Assembly: GCF_042477335.2 (NCBI RefSeq)
Contig: NC_091250.1
Span: 127,569,384 to 127,633,383, forward strand
Reading direction: 5' to 3'
Source: Ovis canadensis
Lineage: Eukaryota; Chordata; Mammalia; Artiodactyla; Bovidae
DNA: 64,000 bases
Shown here: positions 1 to 11,052 of the stretch, piece after piece
Layout of the letters: each line of letters begins with the position of its first letter
Numbering within the stretch: the stretch's first letter is position 1
Notes under the pieces: model-generated
What the model was told of the DNA's origin: nothing
What the model saw: the letters and a program-made list of their open reading frames with translations, nothing else
Databases searched by the model: none
Program-made: the position numbers and the translations under genes

Positions 1-505
1 AGGCCCTGGCTTTGTAGAAAAGAATTTCCACAAAGACAGGAAGTAGTGAAGCAAGTAAAATATTTACCAGAAGGGAAAAAGAGTACAATAAGTGTAGAGA
101 GACAAACAGCGGAGTGGAGAGAGAGAGGATCGCTGAGTCACACCTTCATGGCTATTTGAACTACTTTCATGGGACATTTCTTCTGGATTTCCCTTGGCCA
201 GCCATTTTGATTTCCCTGGTTCACAGTTCATATCTGGTGTATGTTCAGCTCCTCCCAGGTTTGCACATGCATCTCTTACCCATACGAAGAGGTGTATGGG
301 TAGAGCATCTCTTGACATCATTCCCTTTTGACCTCCAAGGAGGCTTTCTGCACTTGTGTGGCCAAGGAGGTCTTCTAATTTTCAGAACTAGAAATATGTG
401 GTCTAGGCTACTCCCTTAATTGTCCTGCTATTCTTGTCTTGGGAGTTTTAGACCACAGGGATTGAATCTCCCAATCACTTAGCCCTGGGGCGGTGGGTGG
501 GGAGG
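1..505. other. Unassigned intergenic sequence
   Basis: No repeat family, exon or RNA gene was recognised. Short open frames on both strands show no motif and no splice context, so they are not called as genes. Confidence 0.4.
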
Positions 506-507
506 TG

Positions 508-800
508 ATTGTTGTTCACCTGCTCAGTCCTGTCCAACTCTTTGAGACCTCATGGACTGCAGGACGCCAGGCTTCCCTGTCCTTCACCATCTCCTGGAGC
601 TTGCTCAAAATAATGTCCATTGAGTCAATGATGCTATCTAATCATCTCATTCTCTGTCTCCACCTTCTCCTGTTCTCAGTCTTTCCTAGCATCAGGCTCT
701 TTTCCAGTGTGTCAGCTCTTCATCAGGTGGCCAAAGTATTGAGCTTCAGCATCAGTCCTCCCAATGAGTATTCAGGGTTGATTTCCTTCAGGAGATCTAG
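508..800 (-). mobile_element. BovB LINE 3' tail fragment
   Basis: Reads as the reverse complement of the BovB 3' end: the terminal cagtc / gtccaactcttt block is at the left and the sequence runs back toward the reverse transcriptase end. It stops around 800, where the match fades. It is non-coding in practice. Confidence 0.8.
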
Positions 801-1091
801 GGTGTCCAACTACCTCCTGCCTTCTTATCTTGATGAGTTTCTCTGGTCCCTTTGATCTTGCCTTGGGTGATTTCTTGGCTTCTCCTTGATTAGCAACTGT
901 TGGAATCCACCCCCTGGAACACAGTAAAATCATGAAAGTTGGAGTCTTACAAGAAATGGGGAACAAAAAAAAAAGCCTTCTGTGTTCAGAAGCCCACAGG
1001 ACCTCCGCAGTTTACATGTCATTATATATTTGTTAAAACTTGTTCAATATACAGTACCAAGGGTCAATCTTAATATAAAAGTGTTGTTCCT
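801..1091. other. Unassigned spacer
   Basis: Between two SINE/LINE pieces. A run of A residues at 966-975 may be the tail of an older insertion. Nothing else was recognised. Confidence 0.3.
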
Positions 1092-1288
1092 CAGTTATGT
1101 ACTACTCTTTGCGACCCTATGGATCATAGCCCATCAGATTCCACTGTCCATGGAATTCTCTAGGCAAGAATACTGGAATAGACTGCCATTCTCATATTCA
1201 GGGGATCTTCCTTACCCAGGGATCAAACCCGGGTCTTCTGCATGGCAGGCAGATTCTTTACCATCTGAGCCACCAGGGAAGTCTAATT
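1092..1288 (-). mobile_element. Bov-tA SINE
   Basis: Minus-strand tRNA-derived SINE. The tRNA-like head, in reverse, is the ctgagccaccagggaagtc block near 1266-1284, and the body carries the tccatggaattctc / ggcaagaatactgg blocks. Confidence 0.85.
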
Positions 1289-1308
1289 TTAACATAGCAT
1301 ATGAACTT

Positions 1309-1835
1309 TGGGAGGAAAGTTATGACCAACCTAGGCAGCATATTCAAAAGCAGAGATATTACTTTGCCAACAAAGGTCCATCTAGTCAAGGCTATGGTTT
1401 TTCCTGTGGTCATGTATGGATGTGAGAGTTGGACTGTGAAAAAAGCTGAGTGCCAAAGAATGATGGTTTTGAACTGTGGTGTTGGAGAAGACTCTTGAGA
1501 GTCCCTTGAACTGCAAGGAGATCCAAACATAAAGGAGATCAATCCTGGGTATTCTTTGGAAGGACTGATGCTAAAGCTGAAACTCCAATACTTTGGCCGC
1601 CTCATGCGAAGAGTTGACTCATTGGAAAAGTCTCTGATGCTGGGAGGGATTGGGGGCAGGAGGAGAAGGTGACAACAGAGGAGGATGGCTGGATGGCATC
1701 ACTGACTGGATGGACATGAGTTTGGGTAAACTCCAGGAGTTGGTGATGGACAGGGAGGCCTGGCGCGCTGCGATTCATGGTGTCGCAAAGAGTTGGACAC
1801 GCCTGAGTGACTGAACTGAACTAACTGACTGATGA
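1309..1835 (+). mobile_element. BovB LINE 3' tail
   Basis: Plus-strand tail starting at the aggaaagttatgaccaac block and running to the terminal repeats of ctgaact near 1810-1835. It encodes a broken remnant of the C-terminal BovB ORF (for example the [14 protein letters not shown] stretch near 1410-1450). Confidence 0.85.
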
Positions 1836-1867
1836 ACTTTGGGTGATTACGATGTGTCAATGTAGAT

Positions 1868-2392
1868 TTATTTGTTGTTCAGTCACTAAATGTCCGACTC
1901 TCTATGACCCCATGGACTGCAGCACGCCATGCTTCCCTGTCCTTCATCATCTCCCAGAGTTTGCCCAAACTCACGTCCATTGAGTCAGTGATACCATCCA
2001 ACCATCTGTCCTCTGTGGTCCCCTGTCATCCCCTTCTCCTCCTGCCCTCGATATTTCCCAGCATCAGGCTCTTTTCTAATAATCTGGCTCTTTGCATCAG
2101 GTGGCCAAAGTATTGGAGCTTCAGCTTTAGCAATAGTCCCTCCAATGAATATTCAGGACCGATCTCCTTTAGGATGGACTGGTTGGATCTCCTTGCACTC
2201 CAAGGGACACTCAAGAGTCTTCTCCAACACCACAGTTTTACAGCGTCAATTCTTTGGCACTCAGTCTTCTTTATGATTTAATTCTCACATCCGAAGATGA
2301 CTACTGGAAATACCATAACTTTGACTACTCGGGCCTTAGTCGACAAAGTGATGTCTCTGCTTTTTAGTGTGCTGTCTAGGTTGGTTTCATGA
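1868..2392 (-). mobile_element. BovB LINE 3' tail, left arm of an inverted pair
   Basis: Minus-strand BovB tail. Its 3' end is at the left (gttgttcagtcactaa) and its truncated 5' end meets the next, plus-strand copy at about 2392. Confidence 0.85.
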
Positions 2393-2918
2393 TTGTAGAT
2401 GGTGATTGCAGCCATAAAATTAAAAGATGCTTGCTCCTTGGAAGAAAACCTATGACAAACCTAGACAGCATATTAAAATGTGGAGACAATACTGACAAAG
2501 GGCTAGTCAAAGCTATGATTTTTCCAGTAGTCCTATTTGAAGGTGAGATTTGGACCACCAAGAGGGCTGAGCACTGAAGAATTGATGCTTTTGAACTGTG
2601 GTGTTGGAGAAGACTCTTGAGAGTCCCTTGGACTGCAAAGAGATCAAACCAGTCAATCCTGATGCTAAGGCTGAAGCTCCAATACTTCGGCCACCTGTTG
2701 CAAAGAACCAACCTATTAGAAAAGAGCCTGATACTGAGAAAGATTGAAGGGAGGAGGAGAAGGGGACAACAGAGGACAAGAAGGTTGTATGGCATCACCA
2801 ACCCAATGGACTTGAGTTTGAGCAATCTCCAGGAGTGAAGGACAGGGAAGCCTGGTGTGCTGCAGTCCATGGGGTCAAGATGAGTTAGACATGACTGAGT
2901 GACTGAACAACAACAGGT
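2393..2918 (+). mobile_element. BovB LINE 3' tail, right arm of an inverted pair
   Basis: Plus-strand BovB tail that begins at the gatggtgattgcagccat block and ends with actgaacaacaaca near 2915. With the preceding copy it forms a near-palindrome with arms of about 520 bp. Confidence 0.85.
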
Positions 2919-3692
2919 TGGTTTATGAATTATAACAAATGTGCCTCCCTGGTGGAGGAGGATGTGGGAGGGAAGGCAGTGGGTGTGTGGGGGAAGGGGT
3001 ATATGGGAACTCATTCCTGTCTTCTCACTTCTGCTGTGAATCTAAAACTGCTCTAAAAGCTTGTTTATTTAAAAAAAATTTTTGAAAATCAGTGAATGAT
3101 ATACAATATCCTTCCTTTCAGTGAATTTGATTTGGGGCTTTCTTTTGAGTGTTTGCTTATTTTGTTTTTAGCCTGCTCTTAAAAAAAAAGAAAAGACTGA
3201 GAAAACATAATTTCACAGTTGTCTCCTAAATATTCAAGAATGTGTTCCTCCTCCCAGCTGAGATATTTGACCTTTAGCCCTTTGTGTTGGAATATAAGAA
3301 TGGAAAGCACAAGTGTCTGAGGGACTGAAATAAACATCTTAGAAAGGAAATCGTTGAGAAGATTTTGGCATGGCTTTGGGGAATTCTGGGTGGTTTGTGA
3401 TGCATATGTGTAGTTAGTAGCGTATAATCTTTGCCCAAGTTAAATTAACCCAGGCTAAGTTTGACAATGAGTGTCCTTTCCTGTTGTCTTTGAAATTCAG
3501 CATCTATTCTCCCTTCTTCTGGGGATGATATCCTGATTTTTCCTGTGGAGAACTTCCCCTTCCCCATGGGGGCTCCAGCTCCCAGATCAGGCAACAGGAG
3601 ACTCAGACCTGATGTCACCAGAATGTGTCAGCCCCTCTGCTACAATGATTGGCTCAGAGCCAATGGGAAGTTTTTTAAGTGACTGGAATGAG
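2919..3692. other. Unassigned intergenic sequence
   Basis: A/T-rich in its first half. No recognisable repeat or gene was found by eye. Confidence 0.35.
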
Positions 3693-3693
3693 A

Positions 3694-3704
3694 GGGTGTG
3701 CGTG

Positions 3705-3734
<30 letters not shown>
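3694..3734. repeat. (TG)n microsatellite
   Basis: A slightly impure run of TG dinucleotides, pure from about 3706 to 3734. Likely length-polymorphic. Confidence 0.95.
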
Positions 3735-3739
<5 letters not shown>

Positions 3740-3740
<1 letters not shown>

Positions 3741-3945
3741 CAGCTAAGAGGAAGTATGGCACAGAAGAGCATGCGTTCAGTACCCACGGCTTGGGTTTGA
3801 ACCCCAGCTGCCCAGTTTCACTACCCTCTGACCAAGTGGCCTTGGGTGAGTCACTCATCTTTCCTGGGTCTCAGTCTTCCCCTGCAAAATGGGGCAAGAA
3901 TCCTCCCTGTCTCAAAGGTTGTTGTGGGGGTTGAATGCATGAATG
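3740..3945 (+). mobile_element. MIR SINE
   Basis: Shows the MIR core order: a tgggtttgaaccccagctg block, then ccttgggtgagtcactca, then tgcaaaatggggc, then ggttgttgtgggggttgaa. Confidence 0.85.
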
Positions 3946-4029
3946 TTTGTAAAGCCTGTCCTGATGTTTGTCTCCTCAAAATTGTCATGTGAGCATCTCA
4001 GATCTAACACGTTCCACAGACGTTCTTCT

Positions 4030-4350
4030 TTCGTTGTTTTCCTCAGCTCAGTGAATGCATCTCCAGCTTTCCTGTTGCTCAAGCCAAAAATCCTTGAAGT
4101 TGTCCTTGACCTTTCCCTTTGTGTCTTTACTCTATAAGTAAATCTGTCAGATCTATCTTCAAAATAAATCCAGAATTCAACCAACTTCCACAGATGTCAA
4201 CTTGGCTCAAGGCACCATCATCTCCTCTCTGGATGATGGCACCACAGCCTCCTAAAGGCTCTCCCTGCTTCTGCTTTTGCCCCCCCTTAGTTTATCCCCA
4301 ACAAGTAGCCAGAGTGAATCTGATAAAACCAAGTCAGAAAAGATCACTCT
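4030..4350 (+). mobile_element. L2 LINE fragment
   Basis: Resembles the L2 3' region: an aaatccagaattcaaccaact block, then caccatcatctcctctctgg, then agcctcctaaaggctctccc. It is old and non-coding. Confidence 0.65.
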
Positions 4351-4888
4351 ACTGCACTGTTGACCTAAAAGATAGTCATGACCTGAAAGTTGAGAGTTAT
4401 GTTTTATTCCGTGGGAATGTTTAGGACTTAAGCCTGGGAGATAGCATCTGAAGTAGCCCTAAGAGAACTACTCTGAGGAGGTGGGTGGTGGTGGTGGTGG
4501 AGAGGTCAGGTTATACAGAAGTTTTGCAACAAGGGGCAGGCAGTCTGATCATCAAAAGTATTTTGTGAATTAAAGAAAATCAGATATCCCAAGTTAAGGA
4601 ATTTAGGACTTTTCTATGTATGGGAAGATGCAAGAGTCTGAGCTCATGGAAATCATTCTTTTCCGACCCATCTCAGCTATCTGGGGCCAGCATCCTGTGT
4701 TTTTCACATCCTGAGTTCCTCAGTGCTCACCGTAGGCAGTGGCTGCAGCCTGTTGACTGCTGGATTGTGCAAGGATTGTTCTCCTTCCTGGGTGCCCTTA
4801 GGGCTCAGAGATTCACATTTGGAGAGCCAGAATTGCTGATGACTATGACAGCCTTGTTTACTGATATGGCAGGAATACTCCAATTCTC
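4351..4888. other. Unassigned intergenic sequence
   Basis: Contains a short GGT-rich repeat at 4480-4502. Nothing else was recognised. Confidence 0.35.
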
Positions 4889-5325
4889 AGTACCATGAGT
4901 GCCCACCTACCCTATCACACACCATCACACCTCCACGTCTCCAGCCTCTTCTCCCACTTCTTCCCATCTTGCTCTCTCTGCACTTAGCATCTCTTATCTG
5001 ACCTTTGCTCTTCTGTCAACACACCAGGCACTCAGCACTCGCTCTTTTCTTGCCTCTGCTGGGTCTCTGTTTGCTCCGATGTCCTGTGGCTACCCCATCT
5101 TCTTCAGATCGTTATGCAAAGCCTGCCTTCTCAGTTGGAAGGTCTTCATTCCAGTGTTGCCACCCTTCCCTTCCTCTCCCAGTTCTTATCTCATTCCCTC
5201 CTTATTTTGTTTCCTAGCTCTCATCACTACCTCACATGCCTTGTGGTTTGCTCACGTTTTTTATCCATTATATGTCTGCTCCCTCCCATTAGAATCTAAG
5301 TTCCATAAGAATTGAGTTTTTAAAT
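4889..5325 (+). mobile_element. L2 LINE fragment, interrupted
   Basis: Pyrimidine-rich L2 3' region ending in the cattagaatctaagttcca block. The element appears to resume at 5610-5690 (cataataggtgctcagtgac, then repeats of ataaatga) after a SINE inserted in between. Confidence 0.7.
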
Positions 5326-5334
5326 TGCTGTGTG

Positions 5335-5560
5335 TGTGAGTGTGTATGCTCAGTTGTGACTCAGCTGTGACTCTCTTTGATGCCATGGACTGTAGCCCTC
5401 CAGGCTCCTCTGTCCATGGGATTCTCCAGGCAAGAATACTGGAGTGGGTTGCCATGCGCTCCTCCAGAGGATCTTCTCAACCCAGGGACTGAAGCCAGGT
5501 CTCCCACATTGCAGGCAGATTCCTTACCATCTGGGCCATGAGGGAAGCCCTTCAACTTAT
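5335..5560 (-). mobile_element. Bov-tA SINE inserted in L2
   Basis: Minus-strand SINE with the tccatgggattctccaggc body block and the cttaccatctgggccatgag head near 5522-5541. It splits the L2 on either side. Confidence 0.85.
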
Positions 5561-5689
5561 ACAGTGGTGTATATCAGCTATTTCTCAATAAAAATGAGGG
5601 GGGGGGGGAGTTAAAAAAATGAAACAGTTCATGGAACATAATAGGTGCTCAGTGACTAATGCATAAATGAATAAATGAGTAAACAAAGA

Positions 5690-6640
5690 AATATTCTCAT
5701 TAAAATGTGATATTCATCAAGACACAGTTTTACAAACACAGTTTTGTGTCTACTAGGTATCAGAGACTTGCTAGTCACTGGGATCACACCAGAGAAAAAG
5801 ATTGTTAGAAATTAAAGTCTAGAGTAGGGCAAAGAGCAACAAGGAAAATGACCCCCCAAATCCCCAACCGACCAAAAAAAAAAAAACCATACAGGAAGTC
5901 TCAGGTGCATATAGACGCTTATGACAGGAATGAGAAAGTTTATGAAAGATTCTAGACATGGGGTGTGTAAGCTGTCACCTAAAAATTCACGAAAGGGCAA
6001 GTAAGTCGACCAAAGAGGTGGAGGGTGAGGAGAGCAAAGTTGCCAAATCTATTAGGCTGAGGTTAGAGCACTGACCGAGGAAGAGGCTGAGAAGTTGATT
6101 TATCACAACAAGCAAGCCAGGGCAGTGCAAAAAGAACACACAGCTCGGAGTGAATTAAAGCAATTCACGGCTTTCTGCCAATTCGTGTTGATTCTGATTC
6201 ATTGAAAACACAGAATAAAGGGTGAATGACGTGGCTGTGCTCAGTTTCAGGATGTGGGAGATGTCACTGTACAGCTTTTGTTTTCACAAGAAGGTGAGAA
6301 GAAAAAAATCCCCAGATGAGAGGCTGTGATGTGTTGGACATCAATGGATGTGTGTTTCTGATGTTTGTGATATTCGGCATCTATTCACCCTTCTGATTTG
6401 AAAACACGTTGCAAAGACAAATGCCTTCCAGGAAAATAGGTCCATCCTAAGCCCCTGATGATGCTCAGAGTTCATGGCTGCCGTGGATGCATACCCAAAA
6501 ACGTGTTTCAAGAAGTTCCCTCTCTGGACAACAAATCCTCTGTAGCAACAGGCTGAGTCTGTCAATGCTGGGCCAGCACATAGTCGGAACCCATTAACTA
6601 TCTGCTGCTTTAGGGTTATCTGCTGGTTTAAAGGTAGGGT
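5690..6640. other. Unassigned intergenic sequence
   Basis: A-run at 5873-5885. No exon or repeat family was recognised with confidence. Confidence 0.35.
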
Positions 6641-6800
6641 TAGCTGGACAGGCTTGAAATGAGATTGTCTGAGTTCAAACCCCTCCTTGACTACCTAACT
6701 TTGGCCAAATTGCTTATCTTTCTAAGCCTCTGGTTCCTCATCTATTTTAGTCCTCATGTGGACTAACAAAGAATTTACACAATGGCAATGCTGCGGGGTA
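6641..6800 (+). mobile_element. MIR SINE
   Basis: Diverged MIR: a gtctgagttcaaacccctcc block followed by ttggccaaattgcttatctt and ggttcctcatct. Confidence 0.65.
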
Positions 6801-7072
6801 TTGTACACAAGTATTTGACAGTAATTGATATTGGCAATCACTGCTGAAGGAGGAAGAATAATTTTGTAGTTAACTGTAGCCTTTCCCCTCCCCTCCCATC
6901 ACCATTGCGCTTTACTCCTCAGATGACCAACAGATGCTTACTGGATGGATTGGTTTTAGCTGTTAAGTCTTTTTTTATTGGTTTCACTGGGTCTTTGTTG
7001 CTGGCTCTTCTGCTCTGCAGGAGAGGAACTTGTCCCTCAGAGATGTTTTGTTACTGGCAGAAAAAAATAGGA

Positions 7073-7290
7073 TCCTTGGCTCAGGTGGTAAAGAATCTGC
7101 CTGCAATACAGGAGACCTGGGTTCGACCCCCGGATCAGGAAGATCTTCTGGAGAAAGGAATGGGTACCCACTCCAGTATTCTTACCTGGAAAATCCCATG
7201 AACAGAGGAGCCAGGCAGACTACAGTCTATGGAGTCAAAAAGAGTTGGACATGACTGAGCAACTAACACTCTCTCTCACTTTTAAGTGGC
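7073..7290 (+). mobile_element. Bov-tA SINE
   Basis: Plus-strand SINE. The tRNA-like head (ctcaggtggtaaagaatctg) is at 7080-7099 and a ggttcgacccccgg B-box-like motif at 7120-7133. The short open frame across it is not a gene. Confidence 0.9.
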
Positions 7291-7419
7291 AGAGATCATT
7301 CAGGTCTACTTAACCAGCAAACCCATGCTCTTATTGTTGATTTAACTTTCAATCATTATTTTTACTGTTATAACATGATGGTAAAAAAAATATGGGCAAT
7401 TAAGTTTCCACTTTGGGTG

Positions 7420-7985
7420 AAAAATTGAAGTACAGTCGACTTACAGGATTGTGTTAGTTTCAGGTGTATAGGAAGTTGATTCAGTTGTATATCTGTATTT
7501 TTCAGATTATTTTCCATTATACATTATTACAAGACATTGAATACTGTTCCCTGTATTATATGGATAATCCTTGTTGCTTATCTGTTTTATACACAGTAGT
7601 GTGTATCTGTTAATTCCATATCCCTAATTTATCCCTCCCCCTTTCCTTTTCCCTCTGGCAACCATAAGTTTTGCTTTCCATGTCCTTGAGTCCATTTCTG
7701 TTTTCTGAATACATGCATTTGGATTATATTCTTTTTTAGATTTCATGAGTGAGTGACATGATATGATATTTGTCTTTCTCTGCCTGACTTGCTTCACCTT
7801 GTGTGATCATCTCCAGGTCCACCCATGACACTACAGATGACAACATTTCATTCTTCTTATGGCTGAGGCATAGTCCATCGTAAATACACGCCCCATCTTT
7901 ATCCATTCACGGGTCGATGGGCACCTAGGTTGCTTCCATGTCTTGGCTAGTGTGAATAATGCAAGCAAGCCTGCGTTCTTAATTG
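7420..7985 (-). mobile_element. L1 LINE 3' fragment
   Basis: Antisense L1 3' region. Recognised from blocks such as ggttgcttccatgtcttggc (7930-7949) and gtctttctctgcctgacttg (7771-7790), which recur in L1 tails. Confidence 0.75.
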
Positions 7986-8104
7986 CCCTACACAGGCACT
8001 CCTCAAAGCTGGTTTACTTCCCCGCCCTCAGCAATCCAGCACGGTGCTTGGTGTGTGATGGGTCCTGAATGTCCTGGATGGATGGCATTTTTTGAGCCTG
8101 AGTG

Positions 8105-8275
8105 CACCGCACCATGTGTTGAGCACCTAACCTGCCCAAGGTGTGTATATTATCCCAACCAACCCCCGCTTTGACCTGAGCAAGCATTATATTGTGCCCA
8201 TTTTACTGATGAGAAAACTGAAATTCAAAAATGCAACTTGCCCCAAATCGTACCATGTCCAGATAGTGTGGAGGG
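8105..8275 (-). mobile_element. MIR SINE
   Basis: Antisense MIR with the cccattttactgatgagaaa block at 8197-8216 and the acttgcccc block after it. Confidence 0.7.
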
Positions 8276-8796
8276 AGGGTGGTTCCTTTTTGTGCCTTTG
8301 TAATCTCCTTCTCCCAGGGCATAGCAGGATGTCTGGCATTTGTAGCCGAACACCTGACTTGCAGAAAGAAAGAATACAAGGTGAGAGGGTTCATAAATCA
8401 AGAGACTTAGCAGGAGCAAAGGATGAGAGGGTCTTTTTAGATATTATTTCCTCAAGTGTTTTTGTTGCATTTAACAGCAGGAGAGGCTGAAAGCTGAAGT
8501 GCTCCCACGTCACTCCTGATTCATCATCAGAAATTGAGACAAAGCAATCTGAAACTAACTGCGGATGTGAGACTCAATTGGTACAATCTCTTTGACTGGC
8601 AATACCTTACAAAGTTTAAACCGTTGTGCTGTTTGACCCAGGAAATCTACTTTTAGGAGTGTAACTACTTGGATATGTGAAAAATATGCTAACACAAAAA
8701 TTACAGTATTGAATGTAAGAAAGAAATGAAAAGCCTAAATGCCCATTGATACGGGTCTACTTAGATAAAGCCTGGTGCGTCCAGGCCCATCACTTC
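8276..8796. other. Mostly unassigned; possible L1 relic at 8560-8760
   Basis: The stretch with gacccaggaaatctactttt resembles old L1 sequence in the sense direction, but the match is weak. The rest was not recognised. Confidence 0.3.
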
Positions 8797-9345
8797 ACGG
8801 CAGTGCAGTGCAGTTCAGTTCAGTCGCTCAGTCGGGTCCGAATCTTTTCGACCCCAAGAATCACAGCACACCAGGCCTACCTGTCCATCACCATCTCCCG
8901 GAGTTCACTCAAACTCATGTCCATCAAGCCAGTGATGCCATCCAGCCATCTCATCCTCTGTCGTCCCCTTCTCCTCCTGCCCCCAATCCCTCCCAGCATC
9001 AGAGTCTTTTCCAATGAGTCAACTCTTCGCATGAGGTGGCCAAAGTACTGGAGCTTCAGCTTCAGCATCATTCCCTCCAAAGTAATTCCAGGGCTGATCT
9101 CCTTCGGAATGGGCTGATTGGATCTCCTTGCAGTCCAAGGGGCTCTCAAGAGTCTTCTCCAACACCACAGTTCAAAACCATCAATTCTTCGGCACTCAGC
9201 TTTCTTCACAGTCCAACTCTCACATCCATACATGACCACTGGAAAAACCATAGCCTTGACTAGACAGACCTTTGTTGGCAAAGTAATGTCTCTGCTTTTG
9301 AATATGCTCTCTAGGTTGGTCATAACTTTCCTTCCAAGGAGTAAG
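8797..9345 (-). mobile_element. BovB LINE 3' part (first segment)
   Basis: Minus-strand BovB. The terminal cagttcagttcagtcgctca block is at the left end. The element is interrupted by a SINE and resumes at 9561. Confidence 0.9.
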
Positions 9346-9560
9346 TAAAGTAAAGTCACTCAGTCGTGTCTGACTCTTTGTGACCCCATGGACTGCAGCC
9401 CACCAGGCTCCTCAATCCATGGGAGTCTCCAGGCAAGAATACTGGAGTGGGTTGCCATTTCCTTCTCCAGGGTATCTTCCTGACCCAGGGATTGAACCTG
9501 GGTCTCCCGCATTGGAGGCAGATGCTTTAACCTCTGAGCCACTATGTAAGCCAAAACGTC
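9346..9560 (-). mobile_element. Bov-tA SINE nested in BovB
   Basis: Minus-strand SINE sitting inside BovB: ccaaggagtaag is on the left and cgtcttttaatttcatggc on the right, which are adjacent in uninterrupted BovB copies such as 30676-30705. The SINE is therefore the later insertion. Confidence 0.9.
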
Positions 9561-9743
9561 TTTTAATTTCATGGCTGCTGTCACCATCTGCAGTGATTTG
9601 GGAGCCCCCCAAAATAAAGTCTGATACTGTTTCCACTGTTCCCCCATCTATTTCCCATGAGGTGATGGGACCAGATGCCATGATCTTAGTTTTCTGAATG
9701 TTGAGCTTTAAGCCAGCTTTTCACTCTCCTCTTTCACTTTCAT
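9561..9743 (-). mobile_element. BovB LINE (second segment)
   Basis: Continuation of the minus-strand BovB after the nested SINE. It ends at the ctttcactttcatca block, where a plus-strand BovB tail begins. Confidence 0.85.
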
Positions 9744-10372
9744 CATGGCAAATAGATGGTAAACAATGGAAACAGTGAGAGGCTTTATTTTCTTGGGCTC
9801 CGAAATCACTGCAGATGGTGACTGCAGCCATGAAATTAAAAGACGCTTGCTCCTTGGAAGAAAAGCTATGACAAACTTAGGTAGTGTATTAAAAAGCAGA
9901 GCTGACAAAGGTCTGTATAGTCAAAGCTATGGTACTTCCGGTAGTCATGTATGGATGTGAAAGTTGGATCATAAAGAAGGCTGAGTACTAAAGAATTGAT
10001 GCTTTTGTGCTGTGGTTTAGGAGAAGACTCTAGGGTGTCCTTTGGACTGCAAGGAGATCAAACCAGTCCATTCCTAAAGGAAATTAATCCTGAATAGTCA
10101 TTGGAAGAACTGATGCTGAAGCTGAAACTCCAATACTTTGGCCACATAATGAGAAGAGCTGACTCATTGGAAAAGACCCTGAGGCTGGGAAAGATTGAAG
10201 GCAGGAGGAGAAGGGGATGACAAGGATGAGATGGCTGGATGGCATCACCAACTCAATGGACAAGAGTTTGAGCAAGCTCCAGGAGATAGTGAAGGACAGG
10301 GAAGCTTGGCATGCTACAGTCCATGGGGTCACAAAGAGTTGGACATGACTGAGTGACTGAACAACAAGTAAA
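9744..10372 (+). mobile_element. BovB LINE 3' tail, head-to-head with the previous copy
   Basis: Plus-strand tail beginning at ggcaaatagatggtaaacaa and ending with gactgaacaacaag near 10368. It overlaps the preceding copy in BovB coordinates, so the pair is two copies and not one twin-primed insertion. Confidence 0.85.
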
Positions 10373-10506
10373 CATTGGAATACCAGGGTCATTTAAACGA
10401 ATTATGTAGAATATGTGCTGTTAGCCAATGTCTTCCAAATACATCACTATGTACGGAAAACCAGGTCAGGTCCATGCCAGGGCTACACAATATGCTGTGC
10501 TTTTTA

Positions 10507-11036
10507 TTTTTTTATTTTTTTTTTTCTATTAGTATTTGTTTATTTTTTTTCTTTATGAGTATTAACATTTTATTTTATTTATTTTTTTTTTTAATTTTAA
10601 AATCTTTAATTCTTACATGCATTCCCAAACATGAACCCCCCTCCCACCTCCCTCCCCATAACATCTTTCTGGGTCATCCCCATGCACCAGCCCCAAGCAT
10701 GCTGCATCCTGCGTCAGACATAGACTGGCGATTCAATTCACATGATAGTATACATGTTAGAATGTCATTCTCCCAAATCATCCCACCCTCTCCCTCTCCC
10801 TCTGAGTCCAAAAGTCCATTATACACATCTGTGTCTCTTTCCCTGTCTTGCATACAGGGTCGTCATTGCCATCTTCCTAAATTCCATATATATGTGTTAG
10901 TATACTGTATTGGTGTTTTTCTTTCTGGCTTACTTCACTCTGTATAATCGGCTCCAGTTTCATCCATCTCAACAGAACTGATTCAAATGAATTCTTTTTA
11001 ACGGCTGAGTAATACTCCATTGTGTATATGTACCAC
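10507..11036 (-). mobile_element. Young ruminant L1 3' end with target-site duplication
   Basis: 5'-truncated L1 in antisense. Its T-rich tail is at 10507-10610 and it ends at the aatactccattgtgtatatg block. It is flanked by a perfect 16-bp direct repeat, tatgctgtgcttttta, at 10491-10506 and 11037-11052, the footprint of target-primed insertion. Confidence 0.9.
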
Positions 11037-11052
11037 TATGCTGTGCTTTTTA

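Noticed and set aside
3694-3734. TG repeats and SINE arrays as a CRISPR-like array
   Set aside because: Simple dinucleotide repeats and scattered SINEs have no regular direct repeat/spacer structure, and this is a mammalian genome.
7073-7290. tRNA gene (B-box-like ggttcgaccc)
   Set aside because: It belongs to the tRNA-derived head of a Bov-tA SINE. The same head recurs many times and lacks a cloverleaf.
9744-10372. Twin-priming inversion of a single BovB insertion
   Set aside because: The two opposed segments cover overlapping BovB coordinates and both include a 3' end, which a single twin-primed copy would not.
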